Origin: Akkermansia sp. N21116
Lineage (GTDB): Bacteria > Verrucomicrobiota > Verrucomicrobiia > Verrucomicrobiales > Akkermansiaceae
Length of the DNA: 64,000 nt
Direction: 5' to 3'
Assembly (NCBI RefSeq): GCF_029854705.2
Contig: NZ_CP139035.1
Location: forward strand, 2,046,001-2,110,000
Shown: positions 9,481 through 18,538 of the stretch, piece by piece
Layout: each line of letters opens with the position of its first letter
Position numbering within the stretch: position 1 is the first letter of the stretch
Notes under the pieces: generated by a model
The model's database searches: none
What the model saw: the letters and a program-made list of their open reading frames with translations, nothing else
What the model was told of the DNA's origin: nothing
Translations under genes and position numbers: made by a program

Positions 9481-10473
9481 ATGATTCGTCGTGCGTGTTC
9501 TTTGCTGGGCAAGTCTGTTCTGTTTTTGACTGGCTTATTGCTGGCTGTCTGGTGTGCAGGCATTGTCTATTACATGATTCCCGGAGGGGGGGGCCTGGTG
9601 TGGCTTTTTGCGGCGGATTCCGTGGTTTTGTTTTTTTTACGCAAGAAGTTTCGCTGGGCTATGCCTGTGTTTTGGTGCTTTCTGGGCGGGCTTCTCGGTT
9701 TTTATGCCTTGTACCCGGCCTCGAATGACGGGGAGTGGCAGGATCCGTGGGGAAGATTGCCCCGAGTAGTGTGGGATGGGCCGGATACGGCGACGGTGGA
9801 GAATGTGAGGGATTTTTCCTACATTTCTCCCAATGAATATAAGGTATGTTACCGGACAGAGACATTTCGCCTTAACGATGTGAGGACACTTGATTTTGCC
9901 GTGTCTCACTGGGATGGTTTGGAGATGGTGGCGCATACGATGCTTTCCTTCGGGTTTAGCGATGGCCGTTATCTTGCCATTTCAGCCGAGACGCGATTGC
10001 CGAAGGGCGTGGAGCAGGGCAGTATTCCCGGATTGTTCAAGCAATTCAACCTGATGTACATCCCGGCTACGGAACGGGATCTATTTGCCCTGCGTACCAA
10101 TTTCCGCAAGGAAGACTTATATCTTTATCGGTTGAATTTAAAGCCGGAGCAAATCCGGGGCGTCTTGGTGGAGTTTCTCAAGCTTCTTCAGGATCAGAAT
10201 GAGTCTCCGGAATTCTACAATACGCTGACTAACAATTGCACGACGGCTCTTCTTCCTCCATTCCGGCAGACCCTCAAGAGGAACAGATACGAATCTTCCC
10301 CCATCCTCAATGGTTTGAGTGACCGTCATGCCTTTGATGCCGGCAGTTTGCTGCATGATCCCGGAGAAACCTTCGAGGAACTCAAGAAGCGTTCCCGGGT
10401 GCCTCAAGGGTGCGAGGCGGATGACTTGAGTGATTATTCCAACGAGATCCGCCGGGAAACGGGTATTGAATGA
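9481..10473 (+). CDS. DUF4105 membrane protein
   Basis: A 330-residue protein with three hydrophobic segments in the first 80 residues, then an extracytoplasmic domain. The motif YNTLTNNCTTALL (NNCTT at 251-255) with the conserved Asn-Cys-Thr is the mark of DUF4105, a family related to NlpC/P60-like folds. The Cys may be catalytic, but substrate and reaction are unknown. It stands alone, diverging from the symporter and converging on a rubrerythrin. Confidence 0.8.
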   Translation: MIRRACSLLGKSVLFLTGLLLAVWCAGIVYYMIPGGGGLVWLFAADSVVLFFLRKKFRWAMPVFWCFLGGLLGFYALYPASNDGEWQDPWGRLPRVVWDGPDTATVENVRDFSYISPNEYKVCYRTETFRLNDVRTLDFAVSHWDGLEMVAHTMLSFGFSDGRYLAISAETRLPKGVEQGSIPGLFKQFNLMYIPATERDLFALRTNFRKEDLYLYRLNLKPEQIRGVLVEFLKLLQDQNESPEFYNTLTNNCTTALLPPFRQTLKRNRYESSPILNGLSDRHAFDAGSLLHDPGETFEELKKRSRVPQGCEADDLSDYSNEIRRETGIE

Positions 10474-10493
10474 CGTCTTCGACCGATATATAA

Positions 10494-10528
10494 AAAGAAC
10501 CGGAGGAAGTTTGGCTTCTCCGGTTCTT
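10494..10528. terminator. Bidirectional terminator between DUF4105 gene and rubrerythrin
   Basis: AAAGAACCGGAGGAAG pairs with CTTCTCCGGTTCTTT around a short TTTGG loop. The stem ends in A-rich and T-rich flanks, so it can serve both converging genes. Confidence 0.8.
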
Positions 10529-10559
10529 TGATCGTGTCGAATTGATCCGAGATCGTTTC

Positions 10560-11108
10560 TCAGGAGATGATGATGAATTTTTCCACTTTGGTTCCACAAA
10601 GAGGGCAGGCGGTCATGTCTTCTACGGTGCTGAACGTATCGCCGCAAAGGGGGCATATCCAGTACCGGGTGGGCAATTCTGCGGGTTTGCCGGCCTGCAG
10701 GGCTTCCAAGGCGATTCCGTAGAACTTGGCGTGTTCCTTTTCCGTATCGTTGGCCCAGACGAAGGTGCGTACGGCGGCTTTTTCTCCGGCAGCTTCCGCT
10801 TCGGCGATGAATTCGGGATACATGACTTCGAATTCATGGGTTTCTCCGGCTATGGCAGCCTTGAGGTTTTCAATAGTTGTGCCGGCTTTGATCTGGATAT
10901 CAAAGGGTTCCATGGCACCTCCGAGTTTCACGAGCACTTTGTTATGATTGGCCGCGTGGATGGATTCCGCACGCGAAGCTGCTTCGAACAACTTCTGGAT
11001 CAGTGGATACCCTTCCTGAGCGGCAATGGCTGCATAGGCTGCGTAAGTGGCGGATGCGGTGGTTTCTCCGATGATTGCTGCTTTGAGATTTTCGAGTGTT
11101 TTGCTCAT
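10560..11108 (-). CDS. Rubrerythrin-like protein
   Basis: A 182-residue ferritin-like di-iron protein with a C-terminal rubredoxin-type iron site. The helical part is an internal two-fold repeat: ENLKAAIIGET at 6 and ENLKAAIAGET at 80. Metal-ligand candidates include Glu15, Glu48, Glu89 and the EKEH motif (124-127). Rubredoxin cysteines are at 152, 155, 168 and 171 (CPLCG twice). Such proteins reduce peroxide in anaerobes. A Fur/PerR-like box lies directly before the gene. A second, more canonical rubrerythrin is at 62773-63348. Confidence 0.88.
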   Translation of the reverse strand: MSKTLENLKAAIIGETTASATYAAYAAIAAQEGYPLIQKLFEAASRAESIHAANHNKVLVKLGGAMEPFDIQIKAGTTIENLKAAIAGETHEFEVMYPEFIAEAEAAGEKAAVRTFVWANDTEKEHAKFYGIALEALQAGKPAELPTRYWICPLCGDTFSTVEDMTACPLCGTKVEKFIIIS

Positions 11109-11118
11109 TGCTTATTTT

Positions 11119-11133
11119 TTATAATCATTATTG
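11119..11133 (-). promoter_or_regulatory. Fur/PerR-family operator before rubrerythrin
   Basis: TTATAATCATTATTG matches the 7-1-7 PerR-type box TTATAATNATTATAA at 12 of 14 defined positions. It lies 11-25 bases before the rubrerythrin start and directly after an extended -10 element, where a bound repressor would cover the transcription start. That PerR, rather than Fur, binds it is inferred from the peroxide-defence target. Confidence 0.55.
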
Positions 11134-11134
11134 A

Positions 11135-11143
11135 AATATAGCA
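11135..11143 (-). promoter_or_regulatory. Extended -10 element of rubrerythrin gene
   Basis: On the minus strand this reads TGCTATATT, an extended -10 (TGn then TATATT). A -35 element is not obvious. It lies just upstream of the Fur/PerR-like box. Confidence 0.4.
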
Positions 11144-11162
11144 ATCCAATTGTTTCCGGGCA

Positions 11163-12491
11163 TTAGATTTTTTTGGATTGCCAGTTTCCTCTTCTGAGGT
11201 AAATCCAAGCCATTGGGATGAGAGCAAAGCTGTAGATAGGGTCTGTAAGCCAGCAAATGGCGACGTCGGATCTAAGTTTGATAACGATGACGTAGATGGC
11301 CAGCAGGTAGATGGAAAGACAGATGAGTTCCATGAAGAAAGCCGTTCGCGTATTACCGGTACCCGAGACGGCACTGAACAGGATGAATGCCGGTACGACG
11401 AAGATGATGGTTGCTGCCATAACACGGATGACGGGAATGCTTTCTTGTGCTAGTTCAAGGTTGTTGGTGAAGAATCCGGAGACTAGTCCGGGGAATAGCA
11501 GGCAGAATGCGATCAGGGGTAGAATGAACAAGGAGGCCATTTTAATGCATTTGGTGCATATAGGGAAGATGTCGTTGCTTCTTCCGGCTCCGATGCTGTT
11601 ACTGACGAGGGTGCTTGTCGTGGAGGCAAAGGAACTGACGATCATGTAGAAGACGGTGGCAGCGGTGCGCGTAATGTTAACCAGCGCCAGAGGGCGCTCT
11701 CCGAGATGTTCGATGGAGAGGAAAAAGATGAACCACATCGACATGGAAACGAAGTTCTGCACCATCATCCATGAAGAAATGGCAAGTATGCCTTTTAACA
11801 GACGCGGACGGAACCGGAAGGCATATGTGAAACCGTATTTCTCCAAATCCGTTTTCTTCCATGTATAAATGAAAAAGAATATGAGGGAGACGAGTTCCGA
11901 GATCGAGGATGCGATGGCAGCCCCGGCAATGCCGAGACGGGGAAAACCGAAATGTCCGAAGATGAGGGTATAGTTCAGCAGGACGTTGGCACCGACCATG
12001 ATGAGCGAATTGGATGTCAGGACGCCGGTCCGGGTGATTCCTACGTAGAATGAGCGGAACATGATGGCGATGAAGGCGAAGAAGAATCCGTAGATACGCC
12101 AGTTCAGGTATTCCAGAGATGCATGGTAGATGGCGTCCGATTCGATGATGGAACGTAGAATGCCCGGCGTCCATATGCGGGAAACAGTGAACATGACGGC
12201 TGCCATGACGACCATGAAAAAGGCTCCCTGTACCATGACGGGGCCGATTTGGCGATAACGGCCTTCTCCGTTTCTCCTCCCCATGATAATTTGGGCTCCG
12301 ATGCCGAATCCGAACGCAACCACGAACATGGCGAGATAGTAAACGCCTGCAATGGCGGATGCTCCAAGCTCGACTTCCCCGTATCGGCCAAGGAACATGG
12401 TATCCGTGATACCGATCATTTGCTCCATCAGGAGGCTGATGAGGATGGGGTAGGTCACGGACCAGATGTGTTTGTAGGAAACGTTGTTCAT
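11163..12491 (-). CDS. MATE family efflux transporter
   Basis: A 442-residue protein with about 12 hydrophobic segments in two homologous halves. The N-terminal MATE pattern is PILISLLMEQMIGITDTMFLG, then GFGIGAQIIMGRRNGEG. The second half has the matching FVSMSMWFIFFLSIEHLG and SNSIGAGRSNDIFPI. MATE proteins export drugs or metabolites with Na+ or H+ antiport; the substrate cannot be told here. It lies 54 bases upstream of the rubrerythrin on the same strand, but that gene has its own promoter signals. Confidence 0.9.
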   Translation of the reverse strand: MNNVSYKHIWSVTYPILISLLMEQMIGITDTMFLGRYGEVELGASAIAGVYYLAMFVVAFGFGIGAQIIMGRRNGEGRYRQIGPVMVQGAFFMVVMAAVMFTVSRIWTPGILRSIIESDAIYHASLEYLNWRIYGFFFAFIAIMFRSFYVGITRTGVLTSNSLIMVGANVLLNYTLIFGHFGFPRLGIAGAAIASSISELVSLIFFFIYTWKKTDLEKYGFTYAFRFRPRLLKGILAISSWMMVQNFVSMSMWFIFFLSIEHLGERPLALVNITRTAATVFYMIVSSFASTTSTLVSNSIGAGRSNDIFPICTKCIKMASLFILPLIAFCLLFPGLVSGFFTNNLELAQESIPVIRVMAATIIFVVPAFILFSAVSGTGNTRTAFFMELICLSIYLLAIYVIVIKLRSDVAICWLTDPIYSFALIPMAWIYLRRGNWQSKKI

Positions 12492-12624
12492 ACGAAGGTG
12501 CTGCGGGTGATGATAAAAAATGCCGGATCAAGTTCCGGCGGGTCGGGTATTGTCCGAATTTGCGAAATGATAGTCAAGTATGGCGTAAAGCGGAACCGTG
12601 TCATGTATATGAAGAGATTTTGAT

Positions 12625-12664
12625 AAAAAAGCACCCCGCTCCGGATGTGGACCGGAACGGGGTG
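12625..12664 (-). terminator. Rho-independent terminator after secDF
   Basis: CACCCCGCTCCGG and CCGGAACGGGGTG form a 13-base stem with one mismatch. On the minus strand it is followed by a run of six T, 27 bases past the secDF stop. Confidence 0.88.
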
Positions 12665-12691
12665 ACTGTGAAAGTAGAGTGTATTTCTTTT

Positions 12692-15124
12692 TTAGTGAGT
12701 GGTATTGCCAAGTTCGGCATCCATGGCGCGGTTCACTTCTTCATGCAGGCTGTGCTTGCGTGTGAAGAAGAAGACGCAGGCCGGAGCGATACAGATGGAA
12801 GCGTATGTGCCGATGAGGATACCGACAAGAATGGTGAACGAGAAGTCTTGCATGGCGGGACCGCCAAAGAAGTAGAGGCAGATAACCGTGCTCAATGTGG
12901 CTCCAGACGTCAGAATGGTACGGGACAGAGTGAAGTTGATGGCATCGTTCATCATTGCCTTTTCGTCCTTGTCGGGATCGGCAAAACGGATTTGTTCCCG
13001 GATACGGTCGAAAATAACAATGGTATCGTTAACGGCATACCCCGCAATAGTAAGAATGGCGCCGACATGGATGATGTTCAACTGTTCACCGGAGATGATG
13101 ACGACTCCGAGGACGAGGATAACATCGTGCAAGATAGCGACCACGGCGGCCAGGGCAAACGACCATTCGAAACGGACGGCCATGTAGAGCATGATGCCGA
13201 TGAGGCCGGCTATGATAGCCCACATGGAACTGTTGAGGAATTCTTCACCGAGGATGGGGCCGACCATGTCTACGCTTGGACCGGAGGCCTTGACAATCTG
13301 CGGAACCTCCTTCTGCACGGCCTGGGTGATTTTTGCAATGTCATCCTGATTGGCGGCGCAGCGAATAATGATGGAATCTCCTGTCGGCGTGGTGAACTCC
13401 TGCACGGTTGTCGTCTGGCTCAAGGTCAGTTTGGCAATGATTTTTTCAACATCCTTGAAATCGGTCTTGACCCCGTCGGGAATATCGTAGGTGATCGAAG
13501 TACCTCCCGTGAAGTCGATGCCGAGGCATTTGTCCTTCTGGACGACGGCAGCGACGAAACTGGCGACGATGCACGTGACGGAGATGGTCATGAAGATTTT
13601 ACGCTTGGAAAGGAAGTCGAACTTCTTCATGCGCTTGAAGACGTTGAGGAACTGCATGTTGTGGAGCAATCCCGTCTTTTCCATCCAATAGAAGAGCACA
13701 CGGGTGACGACGATGGCGCCGATCATTGACGAGAGAATACCGATGATGAGGGTCACGGCAAATCCCTTGATGGTACCGCTGGCCATGAAGAAAAGGATGA
13801 CGGCGGTGATGAGCGATGTAATGTTGGAGTCGAAAATGGCGGAGAATGCCTTTTCATACGATTTGCGAAGAGCATAGCCAAAGCTGTTGCCCTTTTCCTT
13901 TTCTTCCCGCAATCGTTCGTTGATGAGCACGTTGGCGTCAACGGCCATACCGAGTGTCAGTACGATACCGGCAATGCCCGGCAGGGTCAGTACGAATCCG
14001 AAGAGGGACATGAGGCCCAACAGGATCAGGGCGTTGATGGTCAGGCCGACCATGGCGACGATGCCGGCGAAACGATAGTAGATGGCGACAAGGAGGAAAC
14101 AGATGAGAAGTCCTGCTACACCGGCCCATTCACTTTGTACGAGGGCTGCCTTACCGAGGGAGGCGGATACTTGGCGTTGTTCAAGGATCTTCAGTTCGTT
14201 GGAGAGGGGGTTTGTCAGGGTTTTGGCGAGTTGTTCGGCTTCCCCGGGTTTATCGAGTCCGCTGATGCTGAAATCCTTGGAAAGGTTAGCCTGGACGACG
14301 GGCGCACTGATGACGCGACCGTCGAGAACGATGGCAAGACGGTCTACCCCTTTTTTCATTTTGAGAGTGGCGTTCCATAGTTTTTCAGCTCCGTCATTGC
14401 TAAGAGTTACTCCGATGTACCCCTTCTGGGCGTAGTTGGGATGGGCGCTTTTGATGTCCTTGCCGGTGAGCAGGGGAAGTTTGGTGAGGAAGAATTTTTC
14501 GTGAAAAACCTTGCCGGATTCACTGGTGAATTCGTAGTCGTAAAGCTGATAGCCGGGGACGCGTTCGATACCTTCGCTGATGAGGCGATGGTTGTCCGGG
14601 TGGACGGGAAGAATCTCCAGGTGGGCGATTTTAGTGATGATTTCGCGCTGTTTCTTGATTTTTTCCGGGTCCGTTTCCGGGATCTGGATTTGAATTTTAT
14701 CCTGCCCCTGAGGCATGACTGTCACTTCGTTGGCACCGGAAGCGTTCAATCGTTCATTGATGGTCAGGCAAGCCTGTTCCATGGCCTGGGAGGAGAGAGG
14801 CTCCGGTTTGCCGTCGATGATGTTGGGTTGAACCTGGAGCGTGAAGGAGACGCCGCCGTCGATATCGATGCCGTACCGGATGCCGGAGGTCATCAGGGAA
14901 AAAAGGGAGAAGGCGGAGATGCCGATGATGAAGAGGGTGCCGGAGTTCCTCTTCATTTTGTCATCATCGGAACTCAGATACCAGAAGAAGAGCCCTAGAA
15001 GAGCCATGCCAGCGATGAAGATAAAAAGGGGATCGCTGAAGCAGTTGAAGATAAAATTGAAAAAGGGATTTCCCCCATAAAGGGCGGCATCCGCGTTCTG
15101 TGGAGATTGTGCCAACAAATTCAT
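12692..15124 (-). CDS. secDF: Fused protein translocase subunits SecD-SecF
   Basis: An 810-residue fusion of SecD and SecF, the proton-driven partners of SecYEG that pull exported proteins across the inner membrane. The SecD half has the P1 domain (head near LLTGKDIKSAHPN to LAIVLDGRVISAP) and the membrane signature LTLGMAVDANVLINERLREE. The SecF half starts with the CLGIDFTGGTSITYDIPDG block and ends with AGYAVNDTIVIFDRIREQ. An extra N-terminal hydrophobic segment precedes SecD. Fusion is common in several phyla outside the Proteobacteria. The gene has its own terminator. Confidence 0.95.
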   Translation of the reverse strand: MNLLAQSPQNADAALYGGNPFFNFIFNCFSDPLFIFIAGMALLGLFFWYLSSDDDKMKRNSGTLFIIGISAFSLFSLMTSGIRYGIDIDGGVSFTLQVQPNIIDGKPEPLSSQAMEQACLTINERLNASGANEVTVMPQGQDKIQIQIPETDPEKIKKQREIITKIAHLEILPVHPDNHRLISEGIERVPGYQLYDYEFTSESGKVFHEKFFLTKLPLLTGKDIKSAHPNYAQKGYIGVTLSNDGAEKLWNATLKMKKGVDRLAIVLDGRVISAPVVQANLSKDFSISGLDKPGEAEQLAKTLTNPLSNELKILEQRQVSASLGKAALVQSEWAGVAGLLICFLLVAIYYRFAGIVAMVGLTINALILLGLMSLFGFVLTLPGIAGIVLTLGMAVDANVLINERLREEKEKGNSFGYALRKSYEKAFSAIFDSNITSLITAVILFFMASGTIKGFAVTLIIGILSSMIGAIVVTRVLFYWMEKTGLLHNMQFLNVFKRMKKFDFLSKRKIFMTISVTCIVASFVAAVVQKDKCLGIDFTGGTSITYDIPDGVKTDFKDVEKIIAKLTLSQTTTVQEFTTPTGDSIIIRCAANQDDIAKITQAVQKEVPQIVKASGPSVDMVGPILGEEFLNSSMWAIIAGLIGIMLYMAVRFEWSFALAAVVAILHDVILVLGVVIISGEQLNIIHVGAILTIAGYAVNDTIVIFDRIREQIRFADPDKDEKAMMNDAINFTLSRTILTSGATLSTVICLYFFGGPAMQDFSFTILVGILIGTYASICIAPACVFFFTRKHSLHEEVNRAMDAELGNTTH

Positions 15125-15283
15125 GAACAGGTATCAGTTGAGAGTATGGGGAAGGATTGTCTCCGTTTTGTTCACTAGGTCAAGCGCGCTTTGTGTTAAC
15201 CGTCCGTGACGGTTATGAATTTTCACGGATGAAACGGAGAATGGATAGGGTAGATTGAAATGGGGATCTTCTGGGAATGGTTG

Positions 15284-15745
15284 TCAATCAACGTCGGCAA
15301 CAAGAGGAAAATGAGCAGAAAGAGGGTAGTCGTTCACCTGGATGAGTTCCACTCCATACATGGCGGCGATGGCGGGGGCGTCGGATTTGGCATAGGGTTC
15401 GGCGTAGTAAATTGTTTTGACTCCGTGGGCGCACAGGGCTTGCATGCAGGACGTACAGGGCATGGTTGTGCAGGCGACGATTTTAGCTTCTCCACGGCGT
15501 ATGAGGCTGCAGAGGTTGATTTCTGCGTGGAGCATGTATTTTTGGCGTCCTTCGCGGCTGCTCCAGAATTCGTCTGTGGCTTTGAAGCCGGGGAAGAGAC
15601 CGTTGTAGGCGGTTCCGATGACGCGGTTGTCGGCATCAAGGGCTGCCGCGCCGACTTTCCGATAGGGATCTTCGGAGCGCAGGGCGGCTGCGTGAGCCAA
15701 GGTCATGACGTATTGGTCGATGGGCAATCTTTTTTGATGTTCCAT
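15284..15745 (-). CDS. Cytidine/deoxycytidylate deaminase family protein
   Basis: A 153-residue zinc-dependent deaminase. The catalytic His73-Ala-Glu75 (MLHAEINLCS) and zinc-binding Cys97/Cys100 (PCTSCMQAL) are all present. The motif VGAAALDADNRVIGTAYNG resembles the dCMP deaminase/ComEB group, which makes dUMP for thymidylate synthesis, so dCMP deaminase is the best guess. It follows the MFS-acyltransferase fusion gene by 21 bases on the same strand. Confidence 0.82.
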   Translation of the reverse strand: MEHQKRLPIDQYVMTLAHAAALRSEDPYRKVGAAALDADNRVIGTAYNGLFPGFKATDEFWSSREGRQKYMLHAEINLCSLIRRGEAKIVACTTMPCTSCMQALCAHGVKTIYYAEPYAKSDAPAIAAMYGVELIQVNDYPLSAHFPLVADVD

Positions 15746-15766
15746 GGGGGGGGAATAGGTGGAGAC

Positions 15767-18379
15767 TCATGAATCCTTGGAATCACTCTGCAATTCTGCG
15801 AGGAATCCCGATTCATCAAGGTAGGTGTTAGGCGGGAGGGAGTAGGGTTCCTTGAGGGATGGCCCCATGATTTCAGAGGCATTGCTACTGGTCTGGTAGA
15901 ATCCCGGCAGGAGACGGCCGAGGGTACGCGGCCTCATACCCAATTGGACGGTACCGTCGTCCAGTTTGAACACGCCGTGGCACATGGACATGGAGATGAC
16001 GCAGCCTTTGTCGGAACAGAAACAGGGTTTCCATGTCGTGTTGGGCAGAGTAAGACTGGGCTTGTTGCTGAAGTCGTAGAACTGGAGCCTCCTGGGAGGA
16101 ACAAGATCGTAAAGTCTTTTGCGCAGATGAAATCCTCCGGCTATTTGGCGGATGAAGGCCGGGATGGAGGAATCGTGGTCGTTGAGCAGGTAGACCGGCG
16201 TGTTGGTCAGAATGGGCCAGAAGATAGCGACGACCGCTTCCTGGTTTTCTCCGTTGCCAACAGTTGTCAACATGGTTTCCCCTGGCAGGAAGGAGTTGAC
16301 GCGGTCAATTTGCTGAGCGTTGATCCACAACCTGTTGAGGTTGTCTCTGTCACCACAGCAGTCGATGAACTGCCGTACCCAGTCCGTGAGGACTCCCTTG
16401 TCCGGAGGAGCGCTCTCGTTGATGAGGTAGTGGGCTATGTCATTGCCTGTCAGTTCTCCGGTGTTGGATGTAACGAGCATGTCCGTGCCGATATTCTCCA
16501 GATGTGCCAGAATGCTGTTGCGCCCGATATGGGCGGAGACGTCGAGGCAATCCGCCGAAAGTCTGCGGAGGACATTGATGGCTTGGACGGATGTGACTGT
16601 CTGAGGATCGAGAGGTTCTCCGATGGCTGCTGTGAAACGGTAGGGAATTTGCCGGGGTTTCTTGGAGAAGAAACGGTTCCCGGAATAGGAAAAAACGCTG
16701 CCCCACAAGCCGTCCATGTAGATTGGGACGATCGGGCAGTGGGATTTGCGTGCCATCAGCTCCAGGCCGCGCCGGGCGGCACAGAGGGTACCGGTACGGG
16801 TGAGCTGGCCTTCGGGAAAGATGCAGATAACTTCACCGTCTTTGAGCGCCTGGATCGCTTTGGATAGGGCTTCACGTGGCTTGCGGGAAGAGATGGGAAG
16901 GCAGTTGAAGAGTTCCAGTAGCCAGCCGAGCCAGCGCAAAGTGACGAATTCCTCTGCAACGATAAAGCGGATGGGACGTGGAAAAACCATGGAGAGGAAC
17001 AGGGCATCTCCATAGGTCACATGGTTGGATATGATGATGACTCCCCCGTATTCAGGGATGTTGTTTTGCCCCATGATGCGGGCGCGGTACACGAAACGCA
17101 TGCCCCAGAGGCCGATCATGCGGATGAATTCCCGGGGGATGAGGCGCAGAGCGACGATGGTAATGCCCAGCCCGAGGAAGGAGAGGACGATGAATTGTTG
17201 CTGGATGGGGATAAATTCCTTCATCACCATTTGGAAACCGACTGCAATGAGTCCCATGAGCATGTCCAGGAGGTTGCCGGCGGCGATGACGTTACCTCGT
17301 GACGAAGGCTCACAGTTGTCCTGCAGGTAAGCGTTCAGCGGGACGAGGTAGGCTGAGGCGAAGGCACCGGTGATAGAGAAGCCGAGGTTGCTTCCCAGCG
17401 TCATAGGCTCGAAGAAGGAGGTAAAGATACAGCCGGCGGTCAAACCGATGGCTCCTAGGGGGATGAGGCCCAATTCGATTTTTTTATGGCAGATGATGGA
17501 GGCGATGACTCCGCCGACGATGACTCCTCCGCTAAGCCACGCCATGAGGATGGCTGCAACCCACCCGAAGCCTACATCGCCGCTGGTGACGTCCTTGGCT
17601 ATTTGGATGGTGATAAGAATAAGGACGCCGGCAAGGAACCAGAAATAGGAAATGCCGATTTCGCTCAAACGGAGATTACGCTGGCGCCAGAGGAATTTAA
17701 TCTGTAGGAAGTGTTCGTAGAAAAGGCTGATCTTGAAGGGCTTTTTCTGGGTGACAGGATAGCGGGGCAGGAAGAGGGAGGCAATGGCGACGGGAACGGC
17801 GACGAGAATCATGATCATCGTCGGATAGGCGGCGGCATGCCAACCGTCACCGGTACTTTGGAGCAGTTCGTCGAACCAGATAAAAATACCGATTTGCGCT
17901 GCCAGAATTGAGAAGATGATGCTCATTTCCACGATTCCGGAGGCGAAGCCCAGCTGGCGGGATCCGACCATGTCTTTGACGATACCCTTCCGGGCCGGAC
18001 TCAGGATAGTGGCCTGGATGGCGAAGATGCAGAACCACAGGATGGCCCCGTATATGTCGTGTGCCACGAAGCAGTGCCACATGAGGGCCATAACTCCGAT
18101 TTGCAGGAACGTCATGAACTGAATGATGCGCGCTTTGCAGAAGCAATCTGCCAGCCAGCCCACCAGGGGGGAAAACAGCAGGTAGGGAAGGCCGATAATA
18201 GCCCCCAGGGCATATTCCATGTTCCCGGCTTCGTTCCAAAGCCAGGCCGCTAGGGGGATCAGCAGGAATTGGGCCGCTTTTTCGTTGAAAGCATTCTGGG
18301 ACTGAATCAGAATGAGCGACGAAAAGCTTAACCATTCTTTACGGCTGGGCGTTTTAGTCGCATGAAGATCTTCTTCCAT
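15767..18379 (-). CDS. MFS transporter-PlsC acyltransferase fusion with remnant acyl-ACP synthetase domain
   Basis: An 870-residue membrane protein. Residues 1-420 form an MFS transporter like LplT, the lysophospholipid flippase. Residues 440-600 form a PlsC-type acyltransferase with NHVTYGD (452-458, the HX4D site) and FPEGQLTRTG (521-530). This matches Aas-type proteins that re-acylate lysophospholipids. The last 260 residues look like a worn acyl-ACP synthetase: the GTxGRPLPG-like motif survives as RTLGRLLPG near the end, but the Ser/Thr/Gly-rich AMP-binding loop, the TGD motif and the C-terminal subdomain are absent. Three-domain relatives are near 1140 residues. Confidence 0.85.
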   Translation of the reverse strand: MEEDLHATKTPSRKEWLSFSSLILIQSQNAFNEKAAQFLLIPLAAWLWNEAGNMEYALGAIIGLPYLLFSPLVGWLADCFCKARIIQFMTFLQIGVMALMWHCFVAHDIYGAILWFCIFAIQATILSPARKGIVKDMVGSRQLGFASGIVEMSIIFSILAAQIGIFIWFDELLQSTGDGWHAAAYPTMIMILVAVPVAIASLFLPRYPVTQKKPFKISLFYEHFLQIKFLWRQRNLRLSEIGISYFWFLAGVLILITIQIAKDVTSGDVGFGWVAAILMAWLSGGVIVGGVIASIICHKKIELGLIPLGAIGLTAGCIFTSFFEPMTLGSNLGFSITGAFASAYLVPLNAYLQDNCEPSSRGNVIAAGNLLDMLMGLIAVGFQMVMKEFIPIQQQFIVLSFLGLGITIVALRLIPREFIRMIGLWGMRFVYRARIMGQNNIPEYGGVIIISNHVTYGDALFLSMVFPRPIRFIVAEEFVTLRWLGWLLELFNCLPISSRKPREALSKAIQALKDGEVICIFPEGQLTRTGTLCAARRGLELMARKSHCPIVPIYMDGLWGSVFSYSGNRFFSKKPRQIPYRFTAAIGEPLDPQTVTSVQAINVLRRLSADCLDVSAHIGRNSILAHLENIGTDMLVTSNTGELTGNDIAHYLINESAPPDKGVLTDWVRQFIDCCGDRDNLNRLWINAQQIDRVNSFLPGETMLTTVGNGENQEAVVAIFWPILTNTPVYLLNDHDSSIPAFIRQIAGGFHLRKRLYDLVPPRRLQFYDFSNKPSLTLPNTTWKPCFCSDKGCVISMSMCHGVFKLDDGTVQLGMRPRTLGRLLPGFYQTSSNASEIMGPSLKEPYSLPPNTYLDESGFLAELQSDSKDS

Positions 18380-18464
18380 GTGGCGTTCAGGTTATCACGA
18401 TTTTATCAATAGGAAAGAGCAAATGACTGCCCCGGTCTGACGCCGGAGGCTGACGGCATATGAA

Positions 18465-18499
18465 AAATCCCCCCGTGGCGTGCGCTGGCGGGGGGATTT
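18465..18499 (-). terminator. Terminator hairpin after ssb
   Basis: AAATCCCCCCG pairs with CGGGGGGATTT around a 13-base loop, with a T-rich continuation (TTTTTCATATG) on the minus strand. It lies 40 bases after the ssb stop. Confidence 0.8.
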
Positions 18500-18538
18500 G
18501 TTCATGAGGGGAATACCCCCATTGACGGAATCAATGCT

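Noticed and set aside
12560-13729. 389-codon open frame antisense to secDF
   Set aside because: Highly acidic, low-complexity translation typical of a shadow frame; the secDF protein motifs are intact on the other strand.
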